From Alicyclobacillus sp. SO9 (lineage in GTDB: Bacteria; Bacillota; Bacilli; Alicyclobacillales; Alicyclobacillaceae), in contig NZ_CP066339.1 of NCBI RefSeq assembly GCF_016406125.1, positions 1,798,001-1,862,000 of the forward strand: a DNA stretch of 64,000 bases, given 5' to 3'. Below the pieces are notes generated by a model. The model was not told where the DNA came from, did not search any database, and was given only the letters and a program-made list of their open reading frames with translations. Each line of letters starts with the position of its first letter. The stretch's first letter is position 1. A program made the position numbers and the translations under genes. Shown here piece by piece: positions 17,521 to 25,993 of this stretch.

Positions 17521-18441
17521 ATGTTTGGCTATGTTATCAGGCGTCTTGGCGGTGCAGTTGTCTCATTATGGGGCGTCACAGTCATTACGTTTATTATCGC
17601 CTATGCAGTCCCAGCCGATCCCGCACGGACCATTGCCGGACCGAAAGCACCCCCGTCTGTGATTCATCAGATTCGGGTGAATCTGGGCTTGAACCTGCCA
17701 CTTCCGGTGCAGTACTGGCACTACCTGGTACGTCTGGTTCACGGAAACCTGGGTACGTCCTATGTGTATCACCTGCCGGTGGCACACATGATAATGCAGC
17801 GCGCTGGAGCCACCATTGAGTTGGCTTTCGGCTGCTGGATTGCAGAGTTGGTGATTGGTATTCCGCTGGGTATCTACACTGCACTCCACGCTCGAAAAAT
17901 CAGTGACTACCTCGTGAGTGCCATTGCACTCATCGGCATCTCGCTGCCCGTCTTTTGGCTGGGTCTGGAGCTGATGTACTACTTTGCGTTTCAGCTCTCC
18001 TGGTTCCCGCTTGGAGGGTACGGGGGCATCCGGCATCTCATCCTGCCGTCCATTACTTACGGTATCACGGGCGCAGCTATCTACATTCGGCTCTTGAAAG
18101 CGCAGATGCTGGAAGTTCTGAATCAGGACTATACCAGAACAGCCCGGGCCAAAGGGGCTACAGACAGACGCGTCGTGTTGCGTCACGTGTTGCGCAACGC
18201 GTTGATTCCCGTCGTGACCTTCGGCGGAATTGACATCGGCTTTCTGCTGGCTGGTGTGGTTTTGATTGAAGCGACTTTCAACTGGAACGGTCTTGGTATG
18301 CTGGCCTATCAAGCCGTTCAGCAACTGGATATTCCTGTGATTATGGGAACCGTGATACTGATTGCCATGTTAGTTGTCCTGTTCAACCTCTTCGTGGACC
18401 TGCTTTACGGTGTGATTGACCCGAGAATTCGCTACGACTAA
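17521..18441 (+). CDS. peptide ABC transporter permease (DppB/OppB type)
   Basis: The 306-residue permease has an N-terminal helix (YVIRRLGGAVVSLWGVTVITFI), the RVNLGLNLPLPVQYWHYL periplasmic-side segment typical of OppB, and the EAA loop DYTRTARAKGATDRRVVLRHVLRNALIP. AAGGAGGG lies 10 bases before ATG 17521. It is the last gene before an intrinsic terminator at 18481, which separates it from the binding-protein gene. Confidence 0.88.
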   Translation: MFGYVIRRLGGAVVSLWGVTVITFIIAYAVPADPARTIAGPKAPPSVIHQIRVNLGLNLPLPVQYWHYLVRLVHGNLGTSYVYHLPVAHMIMQRAGATIELAFGCWIAELVIGIPLGIYTALHARKISDYLVSAIALIGISLPVFWLGLELMYYFAFQLSWFPLGGYGGIRHLILPSITYGITGAAIYIRLLKAQMLEVLNQDYTRTARAKGATDRRVVLRHVLRNALIPVVTFGGIDIGFLLAGVVLIEATFNWNGLGMLAYQAVQQLDIPVIMGTVILIAMLVVLFNLFVDLLYGVIDPRIRYD

Positions 18442-18480
18442 TCCGCAAGAATTCAAATCCAATACTCACTAGGCTGTTTT

Positions 18481-18520
18481 AGGCAAACGAACCGTTGCTG
18501 GTCCGTTTGCCTTTTGCTTT
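18481..18520 (+). terminator. terminator between permease and binding-protein genes
   Basis: AGGCAAACG (18481-18489) pairs with CGTTTGCCT (18504-18512), followed by TTTTGCTTTT. It could be a full stop or a partial attenuator within the importer locus. Confidence 0.75.
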
Positions 18521-18647
18521 TCACTGTACATCGCATGATGTGCCGCCGCTTTGGGCAACGTATACATACGAATTGCTTGTATTTCATGCGTGCAGATGTT
18601 GGATGACTGAATTCAATACGTTTTAGTTCAGAAGGGGGACAAACTGC

Positions 18648-20327
18648 ATGGCGAAGAGCTGGAAAAAAGGTCTAGGGGCCGTCACCTCCATCAGCGCCCT
18701 TGGTCTCCTGCTCGCAGGTTGCGGAGCCGCGACAAACAACTCCACCACCACCGGCGGGACAAGCGGTAAGCCCAGTATGGGCGGAAGTATACTCTTGGAT
18801 GAGACGCAAGGCTTAAAAGACCTTGACCCTGCGCTGTCTTACGACACACAGTCAGACGAAGTAGTAGAGCAACTGTATGATCAACTTGTCACCTATGCAC
18901 CAGGCACCAACAGTGCCAAAATTGTGGGCATGGCGGCGAAGAAATGGTCTGTCTCCAAGGACGGAAAGACCTACACGTTCCACCTGCGCAGTGGCATGAA
19001 GTTTTGGAACAACAAGCCCGTCACAGCCCAATCATTCATCGCCGAATTTCAGCGTGTCGCTACCAAGAATCTCGGGTCCGGCGGCGAGTATTTCATCCAC
19101 AATATTGTCGGTGAGCAACAGTTTTATAAGGGGCAGGCAAAAACCATTTCAGGTCTCACTGCACCGGATAAGCTGACCTTGAAAATTCAACTCACTGCGC
19201 CAAACCCCGCAGAGCTGAAAGTGCTCGCAATGCCGTTTTTCTCGGCAGTTGAGCCCTCGTATATCAGCCAGGTCGGAAATAAGGCGTTTGATTCCACAAA
19301 AGCCATGGGCAGCGGTGCATTCAAGCTTGGCAGCATCAACTCCAGTCAAGTTGTATTGAACCGAAACCCGAACTACTGGCTGAAAGACCAGTACGGAAAT
19401 CAACTGCCCTACTTAAACCAGGTGACTATTCGCGTCAACAGTAATGCCCAGGTTGACGCACTGAACTTTCAAAAAGGAACAACAGCATGGCTCGGGATGC
19501 AGCAGACCATTCCGTCTTCAGCGTTCCCAGAATTTGAGGCAAAAGCAAATCTGAAGAAGGACCTGCAGAAAGTGTCCCAGAACTCCATCTTTTACTTGGG
19601 TCTCAACACCAAGATTGCACCCTTCAACAACAAAACTGTTCGGCAGGCCATGGAGTATGCCATTGACAAGAAAGCCATCATCAAGCTGTACAACGGCCGC
19701 GGCATTGTTGCCAATCAGCCGCTGCCTCCAAATATGCCCGGTTACATGAAGAGCTTGCCGAGCTCCATTCAGTACAGCTACAACCCGTCGAAGGCCAAAG
19801 CCTTGCTGAAGCAAGCCGGTGTGGACCCGACCAAAATCACTTTGAAGCTGTACTCTTCAAATCAACCCGACCAACTGAAGGAAGACCAGTCCATCCAGTC
19901 CAATCTTCAAGACCTTGGCTTTACGGTTCAGATTAAGTCAACGACATGGGGACCCTTCCTTGATGTGACGGAGAAGGGGACTGCGCAGATGTTCTGTACC
20001 GGCTGGTTCCAGGACTATCCCGATCCCGGTGATTTCATGTTCCTGTTCCAGACCGACCAGGCCCCGACAAACAATATGACCATGTACTCCAACAAGCAGG
20101 TTGACAGTTGGTTGAAGCAGGCCAATACAACCTCTGATAAGCAAAAACGATTGAACCTGTATGACAAGGCTACCGTGCAAGTCATGAAGGATGCACCGTG
20201 GGTACCGATTTACTATCCAGTCACCTATTATGCCATCCAACCTTGGGTACACGGCTGGTACGCACCATCAGCCCTCATGGACCCAATGGCCCGCGTCTGG
20301 ATTGACAAAGGACACTCCGCTTCGTAA
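18648..20327 (+). CDS. peptide ABC transporter substrate-binding lipoprotein (DppA/OppA family)
   Basis: The 559-residue lipoprotein has signal peptide MAKSWKKGLG onward, with lipobox LLAGC and the lipidated Cys at residue 25, then a Thr/Ser/Gly linker. The family 5 fold shows SYDTQSDEVVEQLYDQLV, KTYTFHLRSGMKFWNNKPVTAQSF, AMGSGAFKL and VRQAMEYAIDKKAIIKLYNGRG. It captures peptide or another ligand outside the membrane and delivers it to the DFCB importer. It has its own leader after the terminator at 18481, so it may be expressed more strongly than the permease genes. Ribosome site GAAGGGGG. Confidence 0.9.
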   Translation: MAKSWKKGLGAVTSISALGLLLAGCGAATNNSTTTGGTSGKPSMGGSILLDETQGLKDLDPALSYDTQSDEVVEQLYDQLVTYAPGTNSAKIVGMAAKKWSVSKDGKTYTFHLRSGMKFWNNKPVTAQSFIAEFQRVATKNLGSGGEYFIHNIVGEQQFYKGQAKTISGLTAPDKLTLKIQLTAPNPAELKVLAMPFFSAVEPSYISQVGNKAFDSTKAMGSGAFKLGSINSSQVVLNRNPNYWLKDQYGNQLPYLNQVTIRVNSNAQVDALNFQKGTTAWLGMQQTIPSSAFPEFEAKANLKKDLQKVSQNSIFYLGLNTKIAPFNNKTVRQAMEYAIDKKAIIKLYNGRGIVANQPLPPNMPGYMKSLPSSIQYSYNPSKAKALLKQAGVDPTKITLKLYSSNQPDQLKEDQSIQSNLQDLGFTVQIKSTTWGPFLDVTEKGTAQMFCTGWFQDYPDPGDFMFLFQTDQAPTNNMTMYSNKQVDSWLKQANTTSDKQKRLNLYDKATVQVMKDAPWVPIYYPVTYYAIQPWVHGWYAPSALMDPMARVWIDKGHSAS

Positions 20328-20411
20328 GGAGCAGCGGAAGCACAGAGCCTGGAGGTAGACGGAACCTCTAGGCTAGAACGGGAGATAATAGGCGAAACGT
20401 GGTTAGAGCTA

Positions 20412-20440
20412 CTCAGGAGCGAGGTCACCTCGCTCCTGAG
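20412..20440. terminator. long palindromic hairpin after the binding-protein gene
   Basis: CTCAGGAGCGAGGT and its exact complement (14-bp arms) meet around a single central base at 20426. No clean T-run follows (TTCATTTGG), so it is a likely but not proven terminator, or an mRNA-stabilising 3' hairpin. Confidence 0.55.
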
Positions 20441-20614
20441 TTCATTTGGTCAGCTCGACTGGATTTCTTATGGACGGAAGTGGTGGAAGGAGGACCAGGA
20501 TTGGTTATCTGAGCGTGAGAAACCGCGAAAATGCACAGTGTTTGAGGGTGAAAAACAGGTTGCATTCAACTGGCTTGTATGATATATTCTAAATCGTTCT
20601 GTTGAGAAGACTGC

Positions 20615-20690
20615 GAGCCATTAGCTCAGTTGGCAGAGCACCTGACTTTTAATCAGGGTGTCGCTGGTTCGAATCCAGCATGGCTCACCA
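20615..20690 (+). tRNA. tRNA-Lys (anticodon TTT)
   Basis: The 76-base cloverleaf has acceptor GAGCCAT paired with ATGGCTC, anticodon loop CTTTTAA, T-loop TTCGAAT and encoded CCA at 20688-20690. It is the first of three tRNAs on this strand, followed two bases later by tRNA-Gly. Confidence 0.95.
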
Positions 20691-20692
20691 GT

Positions 20693-20767
20693 GCGGAAGT
20701 GGCTCAGGGGTAGAGCATCGCCTTGCCAAGGCGAGGGTCGCGGGTTCGAATCCCGTCTTCCGCTCCA
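20693..20767 (+). tRNA. tRNA-Gly (anticodon GCC)
   Basis: The 75-base cloverleaf has acceptor GCGGAAG paired with CTTCCGC, anticodon GCC in loop TTGCCAA, and encoded CCA. Its 3' end is partly duplicated about 140 bases downstream. Confidence 0.95.
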
Positions 20768-20886
20768 GCAAGTTAAGTACTTTAAAGTACCACTAAGGGT
20801 ACGGAAAGACCAGATTCTCACCCAAGGGTTCCCCCTTTCGGGAAAAGCACCCTCAGGGACTAGCTCAAACCTTCGGTTTCAGCGTC

Positions 20887-20905
20887 GGATTCCCGTCTTC
20901 CGCTC
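20887..20905 (+). repeat. second copy of the tRNA-Gly 3' end
   Basis: TCCCGTCTTCCGCTC, identical to the last part of tRNA-Gly (20751-20765), recurs at 20891-20905. A near match in the T-loop (CGGAT) precedes it. The rest of a tRNA is absent. The segment in between holds the palindrome GTACTTTAAAGTAC. It may be a tRNA pseudogene tail or an old attachment-site copy. Confidence 0.6.
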
Positions 20906-20981
20906 TGAAAGGCATTGACCAATGCCGCTATGCTGTACTCAGGGTCAGTCGTCTGACCTTTTTTCAAGCCCTTATAACCAT

Positions 20982-21071
20982 GGAGAGGTGGTCGAGTGGT
21001 TTAAGGCAGCGGTCTTGAAAACCGCCGAGTTCGCAAGGGCTCCGTGGGTTCGAATCCCACCCTCTCCGCCA
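20982..21071 (+). tRNA. tRNA-Ser (anticodon TGA)
   Basis: This is a 90-base class II tRNA. Acceptor GGAGAGG pairs with CCTCTCC, the anticodon loop is CTTGAAA (TGA), a long variable arm follows, and CCA is encoded. An integrase gene starts 132 bases downstream, so its 3' end is a natural candidate for an attachment site. Confidence 0.95.
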
Positions 21072-21203
21072 TATCCCAAATCGTTGACCTATCAATGTTT
21101 TTCAAGATTCGCACCAACCGTTGCTTTGGCGGTCTGGTGCGTTTTTATTTTCTCGTGACCGTTGGATTCAGTAAGCGTGAAAAATCCAAGGGAGGTTAAG
21201 GGA

Positions 21204-22256
21204 ATGAGTGGAAAGACATCGAAACCACGCCGAAAACAGGGACAGCGCCGGAACAATATTGAGATACCACAGCGGTTTTTAGACCGCCTGACTGCAGACG
21301 GTTCAGATTTTGAGCCAGTCTCCGAGGAAAAGGTACACGACACGGGGCCGGACGTTTTGACATTGGACAAGCTGTTCAAACGCTACTATGCCGCACGGGA
21401 AGCGGCTGGAGCGGCGGAAAGAACGCTTGAGGACTACGTTAAACACATGCGTTGGTTGCGCCGTTTCATGGCTTCGGAGTACGGCGGTCTGGACAACTTT
21501 GTACCAAATCGAGATGTCATTCGGGCGTGGATTTCACACATGATCATGGTGCAAAGGCTACAACCATCGACCATCAACATTAGACTTCGGACCATCAAAT
21601 CGATGTTCAATTGGGCAATGGAGGAGAAAATCCTGAGAGAGACGCCATTTGCCAATATTGAATTGTTGACAGTTCCGGAGGAAGAGTTTCAGGTTATCAC
21701 GAAAACCCAAGAGCAGAAATTATACGATTGCTGTGATTTATCGTCTTTAACAGGAATTAGAAGCGCTCTTATGCTCTGTTTTTTGCTGGATACGGGTGTG
21801 CGTATCGGGGAATGTGTTGGCATCCACGCTCAAGATGTGGACATCGCAAATCGTAGTGTATTGATTCGGGCTGAAATTGCAAAGTCGAGAAAAGCCCGAA
21901 CTGTGTTTTTCACCAAGCGTACACAGCAATTGCTTGCTGTGTATCTATCCTGGCATGCGGAAAATGCACAAGCTCCCGAGTTATTCTTGAATGAATACGG
22001 GAATTCGCTGAATAAAGATTGGGCGACAAAACTAATATCACAGCTTGGGAAGAAAGCTAAGATTACCGGTGTACGTGTTAGCCCGCATACCCTGCGCCAT
22101 ACGTTTGCCACTCGATATATCAAGGCAACTGGTGACCCATTCTCGTTACGTCGCTTGTTGGGTCACACGTCAATGGAAATGGTCAATCGCTACGTGAACC
22201 AAAACACAGATGATGTACGGGAGCAGTACGAAAAGTTCTCGAACGCACGGCTATAG
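21204..22256 (+). CDS. tyrosine recombinase/integrase
   Basis: The 350-residue enzyme has a basic N-terminal tail, a SAM-like core-binding domain (residues about 65-155) and a catalytic domain with TGVRIGECVGI (Arg I), SPHTLRHTFATRY (HxxR), LLGHTSMEMVNRYVN (His and the nucleophilic Tyr). This is the phage-integrase family. The start is ATG 21204 with GGGAGG eight bases upstream; the frame runs back to a TTG at 21162 without a site. It lies directly behind tRNA-Ser and faces away from it into the accessory region, as in integrative elements. It could also be a XerC/D-like housekeeping enzyme, but context argues against this. Confidence 0.87.
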   Translation: MSGKTSKPRRKQGQRRNNIEIPQRFLDRLTADGSDFEPVSEEKVHDTGPDVLTLDKLFKRYYAAREAAGAAERTLEDYVKHMRWLRRFMASEYGGLDNFVPNRDVIRAWISHMIMVQRLQPSTINIRLRTIKSMFNWAMEEKILRETPFANIELLTVPEEEFQVITKTQEQKLYDCCDLSSLTGIRSALMLCFLLDTGVRIGECVGIHAQDVDIANRSVLIRAEIAKSRKARTVFFTKRTQQLLAVYLSWHAENAQAPELFLNEYGNSLNKDWATKLISQLGKKAKITGVRVSPHTLRHTFATRYIKATGDPFSLRRLLGHTSMEMVNRYVNQNTDDVREQYEKFSNARL

Positions 22257-22300
22257 GTATCTTTACATGTGGGGCTTTAAGTAGGGTTGACGATAATCGT

Positions 22301-22339
22301 AACGGTCATTTATCCGATCACGGCGGATAGATGACCGTT
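22301..22339. terminator. 16-bp hairpin behind the integrase
   Basis: AACGGTCATTTATCCG (22301-22316) pairs with CGGATAGATGACCGTT (22324-22339) with one G-U pair in RNA. No strong T-run is seen. It lies between convergent genes, so it may end transcription from both. Confidence 0.5.
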
Positions 22340-22394
22340 TACTGGAGACAACCCCGTAGAGAACTATCCTATAGAAAATAGGCACTACTTATAC

Positions 22395-23072
22395 CTATGC
22401 CGTATAAGCGATCGGCATATCCAATCTGATATGCGCCGAACTGAGCATCTCTTTCGTCTCACGTCGATGGAAGGTATAAAGCTTGGCCGTAACAGAGTAA
22501 TTCCGATATCTACGAATCTCCGTCGGGATTCTCTCCGATCGTTTGATGCCTTTCCCATCTGCGGGACATCGAATCAAATTTTGTTGCTGCCAGATCTCCT
22601 CTAAACTTTCAATCTGAGCAACAGTTAGGTCTTCTGTCACCCACGGCAATAGGCAGAGATTCCCCTTCTTTGTTATAAAGCCGAGAGCTTCTTCTATTTT
22701 TCCATCATAGTAAGGAGACCCCATAATATGTTGTTGATTGGCTCGAACCCACTCGGTAAAGTCTTCAGTGATTTGCACTGTTGCTTTATCTGGGAGTTGT
22801 TGCTCAGACCTAGTCCAACTAACCGAGTCGTCAATCGGCTCATCGGCCAAACCTGTATGAAGGGGTGTTTCCTGCGACATGGCGAGGGTGTTTAGAATCA
22901 AATGCAGTTGAAGAACGTCCCAATCAAGACCGCATGAATGGCAGATTGCATATGTGTCCGAAACCACGGTAAGTTCGTGGCTTGTGTTATTCGGACATTC
23001 GTTTGCGTATAGTCCGTGAAACTTTAGAACTTGTGGTACTGTAAAGTCGTACAATTTATCGATTGAAATCAC
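22395..23072 (-). CDS. CHC2-like zinc-finger protein, hypothetical
   Basis: The 225-residue protein is of unknown function. Near the N-terminus (residues about 25-47) CPNNTSH then CHSCGLDW gives a C-x5-H...C-x2-C pattern like the zinc domain of DnaG-type primases, slightly altered in spacing. The rest is acidic in the middle and basic at the end. The GTG at 23072 lies eight bases behind GAGGAG; a GTG at 23081 abuts the site. It sits 20 bases downstream of the primase-helicase gene on the same strand, so it is probably co-transcribed and may serve it as a partner. Confidence 0.65.
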   Translation of the reverse strand: MISIDKLYDFTVPQVLKFHGLYANECPNNTSHELTVVSDTYAICHSCGLDWDVLQLHLILNTLAMSQETPLHTGLADEPIDDSVSWTRSEQQLPDKATVQITEDFTEWVRANQQHIMGSPYYDGKIEEALGFITKKGNLCLLPWVTEDLTVAQIESLEEIWQQQNLIRCPADGKGIKRSERIPTEIRRYRNYSVTAKLYTFHRRETKEMLSSAHIRLDMPIAYTA

Positions 23073-23092
23073 AGTAATCACTCCTCGAAATT

Positions 23093-25993
23093 TTATGCGA
23101 GTTGCGAAACTTCCGCCTCCGTGGGCCTTTCACTTAAAATCAGCCTACGGCTGTTGGAACATTCTTCAGTAATTCCATGTTCCATACAAAACGCTTGAAC
23201 ATAGTCATTTTTCATAAGACGGCGCCAAACCTTATCATTTGTCTTTTCTATCCCGAGTTGAATTTTCAGCTCAGACTTGTCAATGGAACTGTTGCCTGAC
23301 TCCAAGAAGTGAGTGAGTGCTCCTATGAGTCTGGAGACGTGCTTTTCCGCCTTAGTGAGAGGTATCACTTCGGTCGGCTTCCATGCTAGATCGACCTCTG
23401 GAATTCCGATGGTGCGTGCTACATGTTTCATGAGCATTTCATCTCGGCTAAAGACATACACGTCAACCGGCTTACCACGACGAACCTGAGTCCGGTAGAT
23501 GTCCTGCGTAAGCTCAAGCGCTATTTCGTTCAGCTTAAACCGTTCGATTTCTACGGAAAGAAAACGATGCACTTTGCCATATTCCGCTGTACTAAGGCAC
23601 AGCCTTCTGGCATCCTCATCACGAGCCGTTGCAGTAGCCAAATAATACTCATCGCCTTTGTCGAGAACGCCGAGGAAAAGTGATGCATCACAATCCTGGT
23701 AATCGTTACGCCCTTTTAGGTCTCCGAAGTGTGCAATTTGGATTTTATTGTTAGAGAGCTCTTTTGCCAGCAAACGATGGTAGTCGGACTCATAATCTTT
23801 GCGCACGATAACGAGGACTTTATCGTGTTTTGCAGCTAGTGTCTGTGCAACTGAGGCTTGTACTTCAAGCACTTTTCTATCTGTGTTACGTGACATATAC
23901 CTCTTTCCAAACCCAAAATCAGAGCATACGTGCAACGAGATTGGAGGATAGGAATCGGTAACTTCGGGTAAACACGAATATTCTCCATCGTAGCGGAGGT
24001 CTTTTGCACCCGTTGCATCCAGAATAAACGGACAGAGATTGTCCCATTTGTATGCCACAGAGTTCGCAACCGTTACCGTGAAGCCATCGTCTCGATCTTC
24101 ATGGACAATACCGCCATGTTCAAGGAATCGAAGCAGTATATGCCAAGTATGTTCTGGGAGATCACCGAGCGCTTTCTCCAAACGACGAGGGATTTGAATT
24201 TTAATGTCGTTTTCCGTCACGAATCTAGTGTTCGTGACGTCATCTAAAAAACGGATGGCGTCATTGTATAGAGATAGCCACTCGTTTTCCAGACTAGGGA
24301 ACTGAGCGGTATGCTGTTGTACCGTTGTTTTTAACTCTTGCAAGTCTTTGCGTGTGACGGTATAGCTATTAGCCATTGAAGGGGCTTCGTCGATAATCAG
24401 CAGACGTCTATCATGGCGTTCTCCATCAGTGTCGATCCAGTGCCCGAGAGTGGATCCAAGGGCTCCTCTTCGAGCGAGGTTTGAAAACCGTTGATGCGTG
24501 GTAATCACCACACGGTGACGCAATTGTTCAGCGTGATTTCGTAATACCCGACAGGAACTACGCTCACACTTATGACACATGTCTGACTCATACTCCGACT
24601 TGCCGGCCAAGCACCAGGATTCGTCCCAACCTAGATACGACCATGCAACTTTCTCAAACCGATTGAGGAACTTGGCTATTTCCTCAGCATCCTCCTTTCT
24701 CTCAACGACGAGGATGCACCCAAACGTAGGCTCTATATTGCACTTAATATCTACATACAGGTTACGAAGTGTAGACTTTCCACTACCTGGCTGTGCTGGC
24801 CAAACAATAGGGTCATTCGGATTTTCGAGCCGGTCCCAGAGCTTAATTATCTGCTTAGCAGATTCTTGCGCTCCGTCGGGCACACTTAACCCCCGCTGCT
24901 CCATCTCAGAAACGAATGTGTTCAGCACATCGTGTATCGTTTTGTGGGTCTCAATGACTTCAACTTTCGACTTTCCGTAAACGTATTCTGGCATTGAATA
25001 CGGAACAGATAACGCTTGTTGAACCTTGGACTCATACTGGGCCTGTGCCTTCTTGCGCTCACTCACACTACGCTTTTCTCTATATTTCTTGATATTGATC
25101 CAATTATTCTCGGCAGCAAGCTCAGAGAGTGCCAAATTTGTCTGGCAAGCGTGGCAATAAAACCACTCGTTCCCGGCAAAGTATACACCGGACGGATTGT
25201 GGTCGTCGTGCATCGGGCAGAGGCACTGATACTGCTCTCCGTCAGTGGTTGTCATGTTGCCAACATGCCCCTCTAGTAGGGCAAGCAATTCCTGATCCAC
25301 GATGCCAATCGGTGCAACGTATGACTTTCTTGAACTTCCGAAATTCCCCTTTTTCTTGTGTTGCTTCGTCAGTTGCGGGACCCCAAGTTCATCCAGTCGC
25401 TGAATCAACTCGTCCTGCCTATAAACGTTTTCCGGATGCCAATACACGACTTCGACCATCTTCGGGTCTGTCTTCTGATGGTAATAGCCTGGCAGTCGCA
25501 TTAGACGGCTTTCGTTCTTGATCGTCGGGTCGCTTCCAAAGAAGTTGATGAGCCTCTCTTGTATCATTCGAAATTTGGTAATGTCTCCATCTTTGACACG
25601 CCAGTAAACATGCAGCCCTCTGCGGGGAAGCGTCACAACGCTCGGTGCAAGACCGAAAGTCTCCAGAAGCTCAAGTTGCCTGTTCATGGGCACGTGGTCA
25701 AAATCTATGAAATGGGCCGTGACCTCTGTGATGGAGTCGTCGCAGTGAGCACCGTTATTCACGACTAGAAACACGCCATTACCGCCCAGGTTGGCTGTTA
25801 CCAGTCCCCCTCTGATGGCACGTTGTAAATCCCCTTCATCTCTAAAAGTCCAATTTTGGCGATAATTCTGTTTGCCATATTTGTGATCGGGACTGTCTGA
25901 GAGAGTGCGTATACAGTAGGGCCCTTTATTGCCCTTAATGGTCTGAATAAATTCTTGCACGGAGATGTCCTGTTGCTGTAAATCGATTGTCAT
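23093..25993 (-). CDS. RepB-like primase / CHC2 zinc / helicase fusion
   Basis: This 966-residue protein is multi-domain. Residues about 90-132 show the RepB/AEP primase pattern: HFIDFDHV (acidic DxD, Asp 97 and 99) and SVVTLPRRGLHVYWRV (His 128). Residues about 255-285 hold a DnaG-type zinc site: CLCPMHDDHNPS then FYCHACQ. A P-loop WPAQPGSGKST (about 400) and Walker B LLIIDEAPS (about 530) mark a helicase. Between them lies a four-Cys cluster (WCLAG, DMCHKCERSSC) placed as in XPD/DinG Fe-S helicases, with VVITTHQRF after it. AAAGGAGGG lies seven bases before ATG 25993. It likely initiates replication of the integrated element. Domains are read by eye; the Fe-S call is inference. Confidence 0.72.
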   Translation of the reverse strand: MTIDLQQQDISVQEFIQTIKGNKGPYCIRTLSDSPDHKYGKQNYRQNWTFRDEGDLQRAIRGGLVTANLGGNGVFLVVNNGAHCDDSITEVTAHFIDFDHVPMNRQLELLETFGLAPSVVTLPRRGLHVYWRVKDGDITKFRMIQERLINFFGSDPTIKNESRLMRLPGYYHQKTDPKMVEVVYWHPENVYRQDELIQRLDELGVPQLTKQHKKKGNFGSSRKSYVAPIGIVDQELLALLEGHVGNMTTTDGEQYQCLCPMHDDHNPSGVYFAGNEWFYCHACQTNLALSELAAENNWINIKKYREKRSVSERKKAQAQYESKVQQALSVPYSMPEYVYGKSKVEVIETHKTIHDVLNTFVSEMEQRGLSVPDGAQESAKQIIKLWDRLENPNDPIVWPAQPGSGKSTLRNLYVDIKCNIEPTFGCILVVERKEDAEEIAKFLNRFEKVAWSYLGWDESWCLAGKSEYESDMCHKCERSSCRVLRNHAEQLRHRVVITTHQRFSNLARRGALGSTLGHWIDTDGERHDRRLLIIDEAPSMANSYTVTRKDLQELKTTVQQHTAQFPSLENEWLSLYNDAIRFLDDVTNTRFVTENDIKIQIPRRLEKALGDLPEHTWHILLRFLEHGGIVHEDRDDGFTVTVANSVAYKWDNLCPFILDATGAKDLRYDGEYSCLPEVTDSYPPISLHVCSDFGFGKRYMSRNTDRKVLEVQASVAQTLAAKHDKVLVIVRKDYESDYHRLLAKELSNNKIQIAHFGDLKGRNDYQDCDASLFLGVLDKGDEYYLATATARDEDARRLCLSTAEYGKVHRFLSVEIERFKLNEIALELTQDIYRTQVRRGKPVDVYVFSRDEMLMKHVARTIGIPEVDLAWKPTEVIPLTKAEKHVSRLIGALTHFLESGNSSIDKSELKIQLGIEKTNDKVWRRLMKNDYVQAFCMEHGITEECSNSRRLILSERPTEAEVSQLA

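Noticed and set aside
21204-22256. Integrase as XerC/XerD
   Set aside because: The basic N-terminal tail and position behind a tRNA facing accessory DNA fit an element integrase better, though this is not proven.
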